Part shown: one piece after another, positions 27,756 to 37,175 of the stretch | Position numbering within the stretch: the first letter of the stretch is position 1 | Layout: every line of letters begins with the position of its first letter | Assembly (NCBI RefSeq): GCF_026239675.1 | Contig: NZ_JAPIVQ010000003.1 | Location: 732,570-796,569 of the forward strand | Length of the DNA stretch: 64,000 bases | Direction: 5' to 3' | Source of the DNA: Pedobacter sp. PLR | Lineage (GTDB): Bacteria > Bacteroidota > Bacteroidia > Sphingobacteriales > Sphingobacteriaceae | Made by a program: the position numbers and the translations under genes | The notes under the pieces: generated by a model | Database searches by the model: none | Told to the model about the DNA's origin: nothing | The model's input: only the letters and a program-made list of their open reading frames with translations

Positions 27756-28592
27756 ATGACCAATATTCATTTTCAAAATAAGCTTATACTTTGTTTATCC
27801 TTGATCATATTTTCATCCTGTAAGCATGAAAAAGTATATCAAGCTGCACTTTTTGATATAAAAGTTAATTTAAATGAACTCCCAAATGGTAACAAACCTA
27901 TATTTTCACAGCGGCATCTAAAAAGCAGGAAACAAAAATGGGTAGGGGGCCTATTCGGATCTAACCAATTCCCGGAGTGGAATGAAGTACTTTACAATAG
28001 TACAGTTATCAGGATAAATCCCCAGGTGACGCGCCCGGGCGATTCCGAATTATCAGCCTACCCTTCTCAGGAGCGTTCACAATACGACTTTGATGACGTT
28101 ACCTATATTAATCCAGCCAAAACAAGTTTTATTGCGCGCATTTCCGGTCCATATAGTATAGGAAATAGATTTTATTTATTCACCGCACAAAAATCGGGTT
28201 TAAAGGTCTATAGTATAGACAGACCTACAGTTATAGAGGGCGACGGACAATGGGAAAACCGTGATATGCTGAAGATTGGACCTAACTTGTTAATGGTAGA
28301 TAATGACTATATTTTTAACCAGAGAACCGGTAAATCTTATGAAATAACCCGGCCAGGAAAAGACAGAATCCGGGGGGAATTTGCAGCATTATCACCAGAT
28401 AAGCAAACTATAGCCTTTACAACAAGTCAACAGTTATACCAATGCCATTATCCCAGCGGTAAAGTCTATATCGAACCAATAGACGACCAGCAACTGTCTA
28501 AAATTGTTAATAATAAAACAAAAGAGTGGCCATACAATTATTTCACCTGGATTACGGTGAATGGCAAAATGTTTCTGCATCCAATAATCTAA
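27756..28592 (+). CDS. Hypothetical lipoprotein, 278 aa
   Basis: Starting at the ATG at 27756, the signal peptide reads KLILCLSLIIFSSC with the lipobox Cys near residue 23. The mature part looks beta-rich and possibly propeller-like (FIARISGPYSIGNRFYLFTAQ, FAALSPDKQTIAFTTSQQLYQC), with repeated strand-turn patterns like those of WD40/YncE-type proteins. No family is recognised with certainty. It is a stand-alone gene with no obvious operon partner, between the tRNA cluster and a DUF1579 gene. An upstream in-frame Met at 27687 is not used because it would bury the signal peptide. Confidence 0.72.
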   Translation: MTNIHFQNKLILCLSLIIFSSCKHEKVYQAALFDIKVNLNELPNGNKPIFSQRHLKSRKQKWVGGLFGSNQFPEWNEVLYNSTVIRINPQVTRPGDSELSAYPSQERSQYDFDDVTYINPAKTSFIARISGPYSIGNRFYLFTAQKSGLKVYSIDRPTVIEGDGQWENRDMLKIGPNLLMVDNDYIFNQRTGKSYEITRPGKDRIRGEFAALSPDKQTIAFTTSQQLYQCHYPSGKVYIEPIDDQQLSKIVNNKTKEWPYNYFTWITVNGKMFLHPII

Positions 28593-28632
28593 TCATTTTT
28601 CTATTCGGTTAATCGACAATTTAAAACTACAC

Positions 28633-29079
28633 CTATTCTGATGTTTTTGATAGTTTGATGTCCATTAAATGAGTCCAGATTTTGCTGGGTGTGAGTTGCT
28701 CCCAGGCACCGGAAAAGACATCTTCCTTCTCATTAAAGCCCCCTTTAAAACGTAATCTGTCACTACTGAAAGTCCATATTCCGTCATTAACCGTGGCGGT
28801 CATAAATCCTGAGTCGCCCTTGTTGTCATAATGCTGCATGGTGTAGTGATGTTTAAAATGATCATAGCCAATAATTTCATGTGTTTTACTGTTATCGCTT
28901 CCTATGACCACGTCTGCTTTATGAAGCAAAAAGAAACCATCCACTATCCACTCATAACTGTCAAATCCCGTGATTTTCACTTCAGCATTATTATTGGAGG
29001 AAGAGATAACTCCTTCTGTATTCCAATGCCCAATGAACTTATTCAGTTGATGTAATACCTGTTCATTTTTCACACACAT
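28633..29079 (-). CDS. DUF1579-like protein
   Basis: A 148-residue cytosolic protein. LNKFIGHWNTEGVI, a G-x-W opening, is followed by YEWIVDGFFLLHKADV, IIGYDHFKHHYTMQHYDNKGD and GIWTFSSDRLRFKG, as in DUF1579 and related lipocalin-like ligand-binding proteins. Function unknown. It is transcribed away from a 338-bp intergenic region with two inverted repeats. Confidence 0.75.
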   Translation of the reverse strand: MCVKNEQVLHQLNKFIGHWNTEGVISSSNNNAEVKITGFDSYEWIVDGFFLLHKADVVIGSDNSKTHEIIGYDHFKHHYTMQHYDNKGDSGFMTATVNDGIWTFSSDRLRFKGGFNEKEDVFSGAWEQLTPSKIWTHLMDIKLSKTSE

Positions 29080-29172
29080 AATATTTTAGTTTATGGCAAG
29101 TTACAGTAGCCTGTTTTATTTTATACGGGGTAGTACCGACAAATAGAGGGGGTAATTACGACAGGTTTTTAG

Positions 29173-29224
29173 CATTTGATAAGCTTGAAAAGTATCTCTC
29201 TATACTTTTCAAGCTTATCAAATG
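29173..29224. repeat. Perfect 23-bp inverted repeat, 6-nt loop
   Basis: The arms at 29173-29195 and 29202-29224 are exact reverse complements around CTCTCT. Each starts or ends with CATTTGATAAGCTTG or its complement. No T-run follows on either strand, and both flanking genes point away, so it does not look like a terminator. It could be a cruciform, a mobile-element remnant or a regulatory hairpin. The rest of 29080-29417 shows only the -7 box and palindrome at 29286-29315. Confidence 0.85.
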
Positions 29225-29285
29225 ACGCAGTCTGGCCAACTTTCATAATGGCCCTCATTTCAATAAAAGTTTGTCGTTAAATTAC

Positions 29286-29315
29286 TACTTTTGCAAATGC
29301 TTCTAAAGCATTTGC
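29286..29315 (+). promoter_or_regulatory. TANNTTTG -7 box followed by a palindrome
   Basis: TACTTTTG (29286-29293) matches the -7 consensus. The overlapping GCAAATGCTT-CTA-AAGCATTTGC (29293-29315) has 10-bp arms at the place expected for a transcript start and operator. No well-spaced -33 TTG is seen. It may control the exonuclease gene at 29418. Confidence 0.45.
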
Positions 29316-29417
29316 GTCAATCGTTCGCCAACAAATTAGGTGGTCAATTTCTCCTAAACAAACAGGTTTCTTCGTATAGGTCAAATTAAACAAAAGCATT
29401 TTCCCGCATTATAATTT

Positions 29418-29897
29418 ATGAAGCATAATTTTACAGCAATTGATTTTGAAACGGCACAGGGTAAACGATGGAGTATTTGTCAGGTTGGTCTGGTGCGTGT
29501 TGAAAATGGAATAATTAAAGAAACTATTAACCGTCTGGTTTGCCCGCCAGACAATATTTACTTCTACCGGAATACGGAAATCCATGGGATTACCGCCGAA
29601 AGAACGCGTAGATCACCTGATTTCTCCGCAGTATGGAGGGAAATTTCTTCTTTTATTGATGGACAAACGGTAGTCGCTCACAATGGAGCTTTTGATTTTA
29701 GCTGCCTTACACAAACCTTAGATTACTATAAGATTGCACAACCTGTTTATGAGAAGCAATGTACCTATAAAATTTACGGACAGAAGTTAGCAGCGCTATG
29801 TCAGGAATATCGGATTCCATTAAATCATCATGATGCCTTGAGTGATGCGTTGGCTTGTGCAGAGCTATACAAGAGACATTTAAACAAGGTGATTTAG
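29418..29897 (+). CDS. DEDDh 3'-5' exonuclease (DnaQ/RNase T-like)
   Basis: A 159-residue stand-alone exonuclease domain. Exo I is FTAIDFETA (Asp-x-Glu), Exo II is VVAHNGAFDFSCL, and Exo III is HHDALSDALACAEL with the DEDDh His and Asp. ICQVGLV and EIHGITAERTRRSPDF are as in DnaQ-type nucleases. It has no polymerase or BRCT extension, so it is likely an accessory DNA or RNA 3' exonuclease. It is monocistronic, with possible control sequences at 29173-29315. Confidence 0.9.
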   Translation: MKHNFTAIDFETAQGKRWSICQVGLVRVENGIIKETINRLVCPPDNIYFYRNTEIHGITAERTRRSPDFSAVWREISSFIDGQTVVAHNGAFDFSCLTQTLDYYKIAQPVYEKQCTYKIYGQKLAALCQEYRIPLNHHDALSDALACAELYKRHLNKVI

Positions 29898-30024
29898 AAA
29901 TGCTGTTCAGCATCCTGTCCTGGATGTTCGGAACTAATTATTTCCGGAATTATAATACAGGATCGGATTCGGGCGCTAGCCATGACAGAAATTCTAGCTT
30001 TTACAAGCCGCAATAATACTATAC

Positions 30025-30058
30025 AACGCCCCCTGGAGATTAATTTTCAGGGGGCGTT
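30025..30058. terminator. Bidirectional intrinsic terminator
   Basis: A 10-bp stem AACGCCCCCT (30025-30034) with AGGGGGCGTT (30049-30058) and a 14-nt loop. It lies between the convergent exonuclease and HIT-protein genes. The remainder of this 220-bp gap shows only short imperfect hairpins. Confidence 0.8.
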
Positions 30059-30117
30059 TGCTATTAAGTAAAAGTCTACCCGAAGTTTTTAAGTAACCTG
30101 AAATACCAGATGCCTGA

Positions 30118-30561
30118 TTAACCTTCTAACTGTTTTGCCACTTCTTTTTTGATTTTTTCTATAACTTCTGCATATTCGACATCAGAAAGCGCAACCTTTT
30201 GTGGGTTCATTTCAAAAACACCGCCAAATCCATAGCCATCTTTATATTTAGGAACAATGTGCATGTGTAAATGAGATATGGTATCCGCATATGCTCCATA
30301 GTTGATTTTATCAGGATTAAATACAGTAGAAATGGCTTTTGCCACATTTGCCACATCTCTCATAAATGCATTACGTTGCTCATCGCTCAATTCATGAAAC
30401 TCAATTCCATGCGTTTTATAGACCACATTACAGCGGCCTGGATGTGATTGCTCTTTAAATAAAAACAATTGGGATACTTCTAAATCTCCAATTTTAATCA
30501 TTAAACGATGTAATGTTTCATTGTTTTGGCAATACAAGCATTCTGAAATAGGCGTAGGCAT
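30118..30561 (-). CDS. HIT-family (histidine triad) nucleotide-binding protein
   Basis: A 147-residue protein with the histidine triad HLHMHIVP near residue 97, SHPGRCNVVYK (phosphate and purine contact region), and a CLYC pair near the N-terminus that could hold zinc. HIT proteins hydrolyse or transfer nucleoside phosphates. KYKDGYGFGGVFEMNP after the triad is longer than in HinT proteins. Apparently a single-gene unit. Confidence 0.92.
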   Translation of the reverse strand: MPTPISECLYCQNNETLHRLMIKIGDLEVSQLFLFKEQSHPGRCNVVYKTHGIEFHELSDEQRNAFMRDVANVAKAISTVFNPDKINYGAYADTISHLHMHIVPKYKDGYGFGGVFEMNPQKVALSDVEYAEVIEKIKKEVAKQLEG

Positions 30562-30765
30562 AATATTATAATTGGTTTAAGTGATTATCAAATTTAGAAA
30601 TACTAATGATAGTTAGAACAGATAAAAATAATATTGTTAGGCTGTGCTTCTTATTTTAACATTAGCACCTAAACCCCCTATTTCATAATCATTTATTGAT
30701 TTAAAATCACAGTGCAATTAATATTTGGGCAACATCTTCGTACCATAAAAAATCTTAAACTTATT

Positions 30766-33700
30766 ATGGTAAAAAAATTACTATTTGCAGTGTTATTGCT
30801 ATGTATTTGTGTTAAATACCCCCTCTTTGCACAAACTACACAAGCATCTATTTTTGGTACGGTTACGGATCAGCAGAAGAAGCCAATCCCGGGGGCTTCA
30901 GTTCAGGTGAGGAACAACTCTACAGGTTTTACCACCAGAACATCAACTAATGCTAAAGGGGAATATACTTTTAAGGAACTTCCTTTGGGTGGCCCATACT
31001 CAGTTAAGGCTACCTTTATGGGGTATGGTGATCAGACGAGAACGCTCGCCATCCTGAATTTTGGTGATGCAGCAAGAGTTCCCATTGTGATGCAGGAAGC
31101 ATCACAAGATTTACAGGCAGTGGAAGTTGTTGCTTCGGGCCTGAAAAACAAGGTTCAGAATTTCGGCGCATCAACAGAAATATCAGCGAAAACAATGAAT
31201 CAATTGCCAGTAAATGGCCGTAACTTCTCTAACTTAATGGATTTATCTCCTTTAAGCCGTGGTAATGGTATTGCCGGACAACTAGCCTCGTCTACCAATT
31301 TCACCATTGATGGTATGAGTGCTAAAAACCCGACATCATCGGGAAGTACAACCAGTCGTAGTGGCGCACCTTATTCCATATCCATGGAAGCCGTTCGTGA
31401 ATTTAAGGTGGTGACCAATCAATATGATGTCACCTTAGGCAGAGCTGGCGGTGGTACTGTTACAGCAGTAACCAAATCCGGGACAAATACCGTTTCCGGT
31501 AGCGCGTTCATGTATGGTAGAGCAGACTGGTTATCGAGCCCTTATGATATAAGAGGTGTCAAACGTGATAACGACTTCTCAACTTATCAATACGGCTTTA
31601 CTTTAGGTGGACCAATTATTAAGGATAAGTTGCATTATTTTGTGGGATTAGACCATCAGAAAGATTCGCGTCCCTTAATTATTGCGGACATTAACGGCCC
31701 TGCAGATGAGGCGAGATTTAGAATCACCGATGCTACACTGTCACAATTTCTAGCTATAGCACGTACAAAATACGGCGTAGCAAATACCCCTCAGTATGGT
31801 ACATTTGACAGAACCCGTGGTTCCGATGCTGCATTTGCCCGTATAGACTGGCAAATCAACGAGGGAAACCTGTTAACGGTTCGTGATAACTATACGAACG
31901 ACAGAAATCCATTAGGTTTGGCCGACAACACGGCGATTAACTTTTTCGAGAGTTATGGCAATGATAAAAACGTAGACAACAGTTTATTGGCCAGTTTACG
32001 CTCCACCATTAACAGCAAACTTACCAACGAATTGAAAGTACAGCATTTGTACACCTTCCAGGCGAGTACGCAAAATGACGAGCTTGGCTTCGCAATTCCA
32101 AGAGCCGTTGTTGGAAATATACCTTCTGTTTTATCGGATGGTACAACCGCAAACACTGCGATACAAATTGGTGGCCACCGTTTTGCCCAGGAGGGTTTTA
32201 CCAATAATGTTTTCCAGTTGGTGGATAACCTGTATTACAATACGGATAAAGTTAAATACACATTTGGGGTTGATGTAATGTATACCCATGCAAAATCACT
32301 TTATGGAAGTGAGGTTAACGGAAGATTTGAGTATACCAATTCAACTGCAGGTACCTCACTAGAGAATTTTAACAACCTGCTTCCAAACAGATATTACCGT
32401 GAAGTACCTTTAGTCGAAGATCCAACAGTTAAAGCCGGGATCTGGAATACCGCTATTTATGGTCAGATGCAAACGAAATTAGCACGAGGCCTGGATTTTG
32501 TCGGAGGTTTACGTTTGGATTACAGCGCTTATCCAACTTCGCCGCTTAACCAGACGTTGCTGGAGGAGGTAGGGGTGAGAACTGATCATAAACTGAAGCA
32601 GTTCTTAATTCAGCCTAGAATTCAATTCAACTGGGATATCAATGAAAACAGAACCGACTTTCTTCGTTTCGGAGCAGGTATATTCGGATCTGATGTGAAC
32701 AACTATGTAACCATTAATAACTTAACTTTTGATGGTGCACACTTAGCAACGGTAGATGTTATCAATGATAATGTCCCTAAGCCAGACTTTATTGGATATA
32801 GAAACGGTACCGCTTCTGCACCGACCTTAGCGTCGTTACAACTACCAACAATCAACACCTATGGTGAAGATGCAAAAATACCGGTTGTCTATAAAGCCAA
32901 TTTATCCTATAGTAAGTTGATTAACGACAGATTAAAAGTTGGAATTACCGGTTATGCAAGTTTAGGCCGCAACAACTATATGTACGTGGACAGAAACATG
33001 GTTGCAAATCCATATTTTACTTTACCTAATGAAGATAACCGTGGGGTTTTTGTACCTGCAATGCCAGGTAATGGCTCCCCGGACTGGAAACAGGGCCGTA
33101 TCAGCAATAAATTTGGTCGCGTACTGGAACTAAACAGCGAAGGTAAAGTAAACCAGTTTGCCCTGGTTCTTGATGCCACATGGAGATATTTCAAAGACGG
33201 TGAAATATCAGCAAGTTATACCTGGAATGATGCAAAAGACAACACCTCTTTCAATGGTAACGTGGCAAACTCTGCAACCTTATCTCTGCCTGTAAAAGAT
33301 GATCCAAGAGATTTAAGTAATATGACCTATTCTGATGGTCAGTTCAGAAGTAAAGTGGTGATTTATGGTACGCTTCCAACTTTTTATGGAGTCACTGTTG
33401 GTGTTCGTTATTCGGGAATTGGTGGTACGCGCTATAGCATGATATCCGGCGCGAACAACAATGGAGATTTTGTAGCAACCAACGATTTGGCTTTTATCTT
33501 CGATAGAAACAACCAGGCCGTTCCTCAAAACGTTCGGACTGGTCTTCAAGCGATACTGGATAACCCGCTTGCAAGCCAAAGCTTAAAAGATTATATCATA
33601 GAATACTCAGGTAAAATTGCTCAGCGTAATGGTGGTATCAATGATTTCTTCGGTGTTGTAGATTTAAGAGTAAGTAAGAAATTTAAAATTTATAAAACAC

Positions 33701-33969
33701 ATCATATAGAAGTTTCAGGCGATATCTTCAACTTTGCCAACCTACTTAAGAAAACATGGGGTGTAAATGAGTCCTTAGGCACTCAGACATTATATGCTTT
33801 AAACGGACGTGCAGAGGTAGCGGCTACGCCAACCACACCTGCTATTCCTGCAGTTCCAAACTATGATTCAGCAACAAGATCATTCAACTACCGGGTAAAT
33901 AATTCCGGTATTGTGAATCCTTCGGGTAATCCATACCAATTTCAAATTGGTTTGAGGTACGGATTTTAA
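30766..33969 (+). CDS. TonB-dependent receptor, Oar-like, with carboxypeptidase-regulatory-like domain
   Basis: From the ATG at 30766 the protein is 1067 residues. The signal peptide (MVKKLLFAVLLLCICVKYPL) precedes a carboxypeptidase-regulatory-like domain (about residues 27-110, SIFGTVTDQQKKPIPGASV). A plug follows (about 115-240, QLPVNGRNFSNLMDLSP, FTIDGMSA, GRAGGGTVTAVTKSG), then a long beta-barrel ending in GLRYGF. Plug and barrel resemble Oar-type receptors rather than SusC, and no SusD gene is adjacent. It would move a ligand across the outer membrane using TonB energy; the ligand is unknown. It ends at the terminator facing tssK. Confidence 0.92.
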   Translation: MVKKLLFAVLLLCICVKYPLFAQTTQASIFGTVTDQQKKPIPGASVQVRNNSTGFTTRTSTNAKGEYTFKELPLGGPYSVKATFMGYGDQTRTLAILNFGDAARVPIVMQEASQDLQAVEVVASGLKNKVQNFGASTEISAKTMNQLPVNGRNFSNLMDLSPLSRGNGIAGQLASSTNFTIDGMSAKNPTSSGSTTSRSGAPYSISMEAVREFKVVTNQYDVTLGRAGGGTVTAVTKSGTNTVSGSAFMYGRADWLSSPYDIRGVKRDNDFSTYQYGFTLGGPIIKDKLHYFVGLDHQKDSRPLIIADINGPADEARFRITDATLSQFLAIARTKYGVANTPQYGTFDRTRGSDAAFARIDWQINEGNLLTVRDNYTNDRNPLGLADNTAINFFESYGNDKNVDNSLLASLRSTINSKLTNELKVQHLYTFQASTQNDELGFAIPRAVVGNIPSVLSDGTTANTAIQIGGHRFAQEGFTNNVFQLVDNLYYNTDKVKYTFGVDVMYTHAKSLYGSEVNGRFEYTNSTAGTSLENFNNLLPNRYYREVPLVEDPTVKAGIWNTAIYGQMQTKLARGLDFVGGLRLDYSAYPTSPLNQTLLEEVGVRTDHKLKQFLIQPRIQFNWDINENRTDFLRFGAGIFGSDVNNYVTINNLTFDGAHLATVDVINDNVPKPDFIGYRNGTASAPTLASLQLPTINTYGEDAKIPVVYKANLSYSKLINDRLKVGITGYASLGRNNYMYVDRNMVANPYFTLPNEDNRGVFVPAMPGNGSPDWKQGRISNKFGRVLELNSEGKVNQFALVLDATWRYFKDGEISASYTWNDAKDNTSFNGNVANSATLSLPVKDDPRDLSNMTYSDGQFRSKVVIYGTLPTFYGVTVGVRYSGIGGTRYSMISGANNNGDFVATNDLAFIFDRNNQAVPQNVRTGLQAILDNPLASQSLKDYIIEYSGKIAQRNGGINDFFGVVDLRVSKKFKIYKTHHIEVSGDIFNFANLLKKTWGVNESLGTQTLYALNGRAEVAATPTTPAIPAVPNYDSATRSFNYRVNNSGIVNPSGNPYQFQIGLRYGF

Positions 33970-33994
33970 TAAAGAAGATAGATGTGAAGAGGGA

Positions 33995-34025
33995 AAGCTG
34001 TACCATATTTAAAATGGTACAGCTT
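33995..34025. terminator. Bidirectional terminator between TonB receptor and tssK
   Basis: A perfect 12-bp stem AAGCTGTACCAT (33995-34006) with ATGGTACAGCTT (34014-34025), 7-nt AT loop and T-rich tail. It marks the border of the type VI secretion locus. Confidence 0.88.
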
Positions 34026-34054
34026 CTTTATAAAATTTAATTTTAGAAATAATT

Positions 34055-35194
34055 TTAATCTAGCAGCGTCCAGGTTTTTCTGGCTTGTACCTGTTGTACA
34101 ACTTGCTGCTCGGCAACAACAATATTTTCTTTGCGTTGGCCGATGTATTCTAATCCACTCAATTTATTCCAAAGGGCCACCAATACATTCATAAATTCAT
34201 TGGCCATTATCATGCTATTATTTATCTGCTTATGATCGTAAACCAATTCAATGGTTTTGGCTAAAAGTTCTTCAAAGTTTCCAGGGGTAACATCCTTCCA
34301 CTCGTAAAAATATTTAAGCAGTTCCTCCCTTTCCCGGGGATCAATCAGTTTTATAGCAGTAAAAAAAATATGAGCTAAACTGGAGAAATAACCAACCATA
34401 ACCACTGGCGATTCTCGGTGTGTAATGTTTCTGTACTCATAAAATAAACCTGCAATATAATCTGCAATTTTTTCAGAGACTATGCGGATATTCTTGCCGA
34501 GTGGTGTAACATTATCACGTCCTCCTGTTTTATCGATGATTTTGAAGGCAGCCAATTGTAAATCGTTCAATAAAACACTGAAAGACTCGTAATATCTGAT
34601 CAATGCCGGATGGCTGGTTATAGTGGAGCTTGGAGGTATATAACTATTGTTGATAGATAATCTTCCATTTTCATAATAAACCTGTCCAATGGTCAGAAAA
34701 TAGCTGTCTGGCGTTTGCGAACTCAGTTCATTTTCTGGTAAAACTACAATAGAATAGCTTTTCGCCAATTCAGGATAACGGATCGGACTTTCTTCAGGAT
34801 TCGGTGTGCCTGCTGGTACCCGGTTAAATGGACTAACCACTAACAAAATAACATAGTTACGGGGCTCTGATTGACCAAAGTAATGGTTATGAACCAATGT
34901 ATCCATATGATCAGATTGTACAATGTCGATATGACAGCCCTCAGGTGTAATCGCATTGCAGTACCTTATCCTGACTTCGATATGATTGGTTGCTTTCTCG
35001 ATAATTTCGATATCGTGTGAGCTTTTATAACCGGCAAAAGGCGGTAAAAACCCATAATTACTACTATTTAAGTGTAGTGATATAGCATCCCGGACAAAAT
35101 CTTGTAAATAGAGGTCGCTTGCTGTAAAATGATCACTGGAAAGCTTCATGCCATTAATCCAGTTGATGGATTTATATTTTAGCGGCTTTATCAT
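34055..35194 (-). CDS. tssK: T6SSiii baseplate protein TssK
   Basis: A 379-residue protein. The N-terminal block KSINWINGMKLSSDHFTASD matches the TssK start in which W..GM.L...HF is conserved. A beta-rich shoulder domain follows (EVRIRYCNAITPEGCHIDI), then a helical C-terminal half (DNVTPLGKNIRIVSEKIADYIAGLF). In subtype iii TssK links the TssE/F/G wedge to the envelope complex. It is shorter than the proteobacterial protein, as usual for Bacteroidota. It lies 23 bp downstream of tssN on the same strand. Confidence 0.85.
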   Translation of the reverse strand: MIKPLKYKSINWINGMKLSSDHFTASDLYLQDFVRDAISLHLNSSNYGFLPPFAGYKSSHDIEIIEKATNHIEVRIRYCNAITPEGCHIDIVQSDHMDTLVHNHYFGQSEPRNYVILLVVSPFNRVPAGTPNPEESPIRYPELAKSYSIVVLPENELSSQTPDSYFLTIGQVYYENGRLSINNSYIPPSSTITSHPALIRYYESFSVLLNDLQLAAFKIIDKTGGRDNVTPLGKNIRIVSEKIADYIAGLFYEYRNITHRESPVVMVGYFSSLAHIFFTAIKLIDPREREELLKYFYEWKDVTPGNFEELLAKTIELVYDHKQINNSMIMANEFMNVLVALWNKLSGLEYIGQRKENIVVAEQQVVQQVQARKTWTLLD

Positions 35195-35217
35195 GGTAAC
35201 TTTTTTTTTAGGATGGA

Positions 35218-36111
35218 TTAAATAAATATAGCACTTTCTCCAACTTCGTTAGGTTTATTTACATTTTCCGATACGCGTTTTGCATAAATCGTCATTTTCT
35301 CGGTAATGCCGTTTTCTATAATGTCGAGATCAGGATCTATGAAAATATTACGTTTGAAAAAGGAAGTTTTAATAAAGAAAATCCACTTATAATTCTCCTG
35401 ATCACCACCTTTAAACTCTACAGGGCTTTTGGCAAACTTAAGGTTATAATCATCAATAAACTTATGGAACCAAATACCAAAGTTCATGTCTTCCAGCGCC
35501 TTCACTTTTACTTTAAGTGGCTCTGGATCAGTACTTTTTCTATATAGTTCTAACTCCAGGACTAAAAGCCTGTTGAAATCTACATGATCCATATTAATAT
35601 CAAGAGGAGTCTCAGGATACTTCCATATCTTATAAATTTCTGAAGGAATGCCAAGTAGCGAAACATAAGCCCACCAAAAAATAAGCGGTACAAAAAAACA
35701 GGCTATACTGCCCGCACCAAACCATCCAAAGTTTACCGAACTTAACCAGTTAAAGGCCAGTTGGAATAAATAGACTGATAAACTGGTTGAAATTAAGGTG
35801 GCGAAAAAGATAAATACCTTGCGCTCTAACAAATCTTTTGGGTAATATTTCGTTAGTAGATAAACGAATACTGTACCCATTAGAAGGTAATAAATACAGC
35901 AAATTATATAACCCCATGGCATAAAATTAAAATTAAGGAATCCCAAAAAACCTGGGATTGCTAAAATAATGCCGATAAGCAGAACACTTACGATCAGTCT
36001 TTTGTTGTTCAGAAACTGGTTCTTCTTGTTAATGACAGAAAGTATTGCCGTTGAGACCAGAAATATCAGCGGAAATAAGAGGAAGCGAATGAAAAATGAT
36101 TGAACGTCCAT
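35218..36111 (-). CDS. tssN: T6SSiii transmembrane protein TssN
   Basis: A 297-residue inner-membrane protein with five predicted helices (about residues 7-27, 37-56, 65-87, 97-117, 130-152), then a soluble C-terminal half with PSEIYKIWKYPETPLD and KAKVKALEDMNFG-like segments. TssN is restricted to subtype iii and is thought to replace part of the TssJLM membrane complex. It pairs with tssK and starts 110 bp from the divergent tssG. The shared upstream region is very AT-rich, with no clear -7 box. Confidence 0.82.
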   Translation of the reverse strand: MDVQSFFIRFLLFPLIFLVSTAILSVINKKNQFLNNKRLIVSVLLIGIILAIPGFLGFLNFNFMPWGYIICCIYYLLMGTVFVYLLTKYYPKDLLERKVFIFFATLISTSLSVYLFQLAFNWLSSVNFGWFGAGSIACFFVPLIFWWAYVSLLGIPSEIYKIWKYPETPLDINMDHVDFNRLLVLELELYRKSTDPEPLKVKVKALEDMNFGIWFHKFIDDYNLKFAKSPVEFKGGDQENYKWIFFIKTSFFKRNIFIDPDLDIIENGITEKMTIYAKRVSENVNKPNEVGESAIFI

Positions 36112-36221
36112 TAATTTTTTATAGAGGTGATGTGCTACAAACAGAGTATCTTTATAATAATCCTAATTATTTTCAATAATATAAATTTAATTTATAACAA
36201 TAATGCAACCTTAAAGTTTAA

Positions 36222-37160
36222 ATGAAAAAAGAAACTTTGATTAATAACGAACTCTTTACAGATTATAAGGCTGTAGCTTATGCTGCCGACTTGATAGAGC
36301 GTAATGTGATTGATGCAGATGGTGTCGAAATTATCCCTATAGGGCCCGATAAACGTGCTTTTGCAAAAGATATTGAAAATTCTAATGCTTATTATTCTGA
36401 ACAAAGAAGACAGGACCGTATTCGCATCAATACCAATAGAGAAGGTTTATATGATATGCTGCCTGAAGGGCTTTTTCACAGGCCACCTATAGGTAGTGCC
36501 GGAATGGATGAGGAATCGATGATTAAGGATATCAGAGATCGGAGAGAGGAAGAAAAACAGGCCCGTTTATTTTTTAGTCCATTTGATGCCGAAATTAATC
36601 ATGTAAGAATCATGACCGAGCTGTATGAAAATATGCTCGATAAAAAAACAACCTATGCTGATCTAAGTCAGATATTTGAGTTCGGATGGGATGAATTTAA
36701 CCTGTTAAACAAGGAACAGAGTATTATTTGGATGCACCTGCTGCCTGAAATTCAACAAAAAAGAAACGATATCGATTTTGTTGCTAAAGTGCTTACGGCA
36801 TTATTTAGCTTACCTATTGCTATTGTAGATACTACAGCCAATGTTACGCCAGTAAAAATTGCAGATGAACTGCAGATGAAGTTAGGCTCTGCTGCCTTAG
36901 GGATTGATACCATTATTGGAGATAGTTTTATGCCAGAGCATGAATCTTTCAGCATTCACATTGGGCCAACATCCCCGCAAGAACTGGTAAATTTTATTCC
37001 CGGACAAAAGAACAGGGCCATTTTAGATATGGCCATTAGTTATTTAATACCTGTTGATGCAGAGGTAAATGTTGAGCTGCTTACCGCTACGGATTTTCAG
37101 GAAACGTTATTAAGCGCAGATGGCGAAAGTGCTTATCTGGGTTATACCGTTTATATTTAA
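36222..37160 (+). CDS. tssG: T6SSiii baseplate protein TssG
   Basis: A 312-residue soluble protein assigned as TssG from position and pattern. It has RIRINTNREGLYDMLPEGLFHRPP near residue 70, FFSPFDAEINHVRI near 125, and a C-terminus ending YLGYTVYI, the LG-x-T-x(2-3) type of end seen in TssG. It lies between the baseplate genes tssF and tssN/K but on the opposite strand, transcribed alone and convergent with tssF, with only 15 bp between stop codons. Confidence 0.75.
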   Translation: MKKETLINNELFTDYKAVAYAADLIERNVIDADGVEIIPIGPDKRAFAKDIENSNAYYSEQRRQDRIRINTNREGLYDMLPEGLFHRPPIGSAGMDEESMIKDIRDRREEEKQARLFFSPFDAEINHVRIMTELYENMLDKKTTYADLSQIFEFGWDEFNLLNKEQSIIWMHLLPEIQQKRNDIDFVAKVLTALFSLPIAIVDTTANVTPVKIADELQMKLGSAALGIDTIIGDSFMPEHESFSIHIGPTSPQELVNFIPGQKNRAILDMAISYLIPVDAEVNVELLTATDFQETLLSADGESAYLGYTVYI

Positions 37161-37175
37161 ACGGTCGTTTCATTA

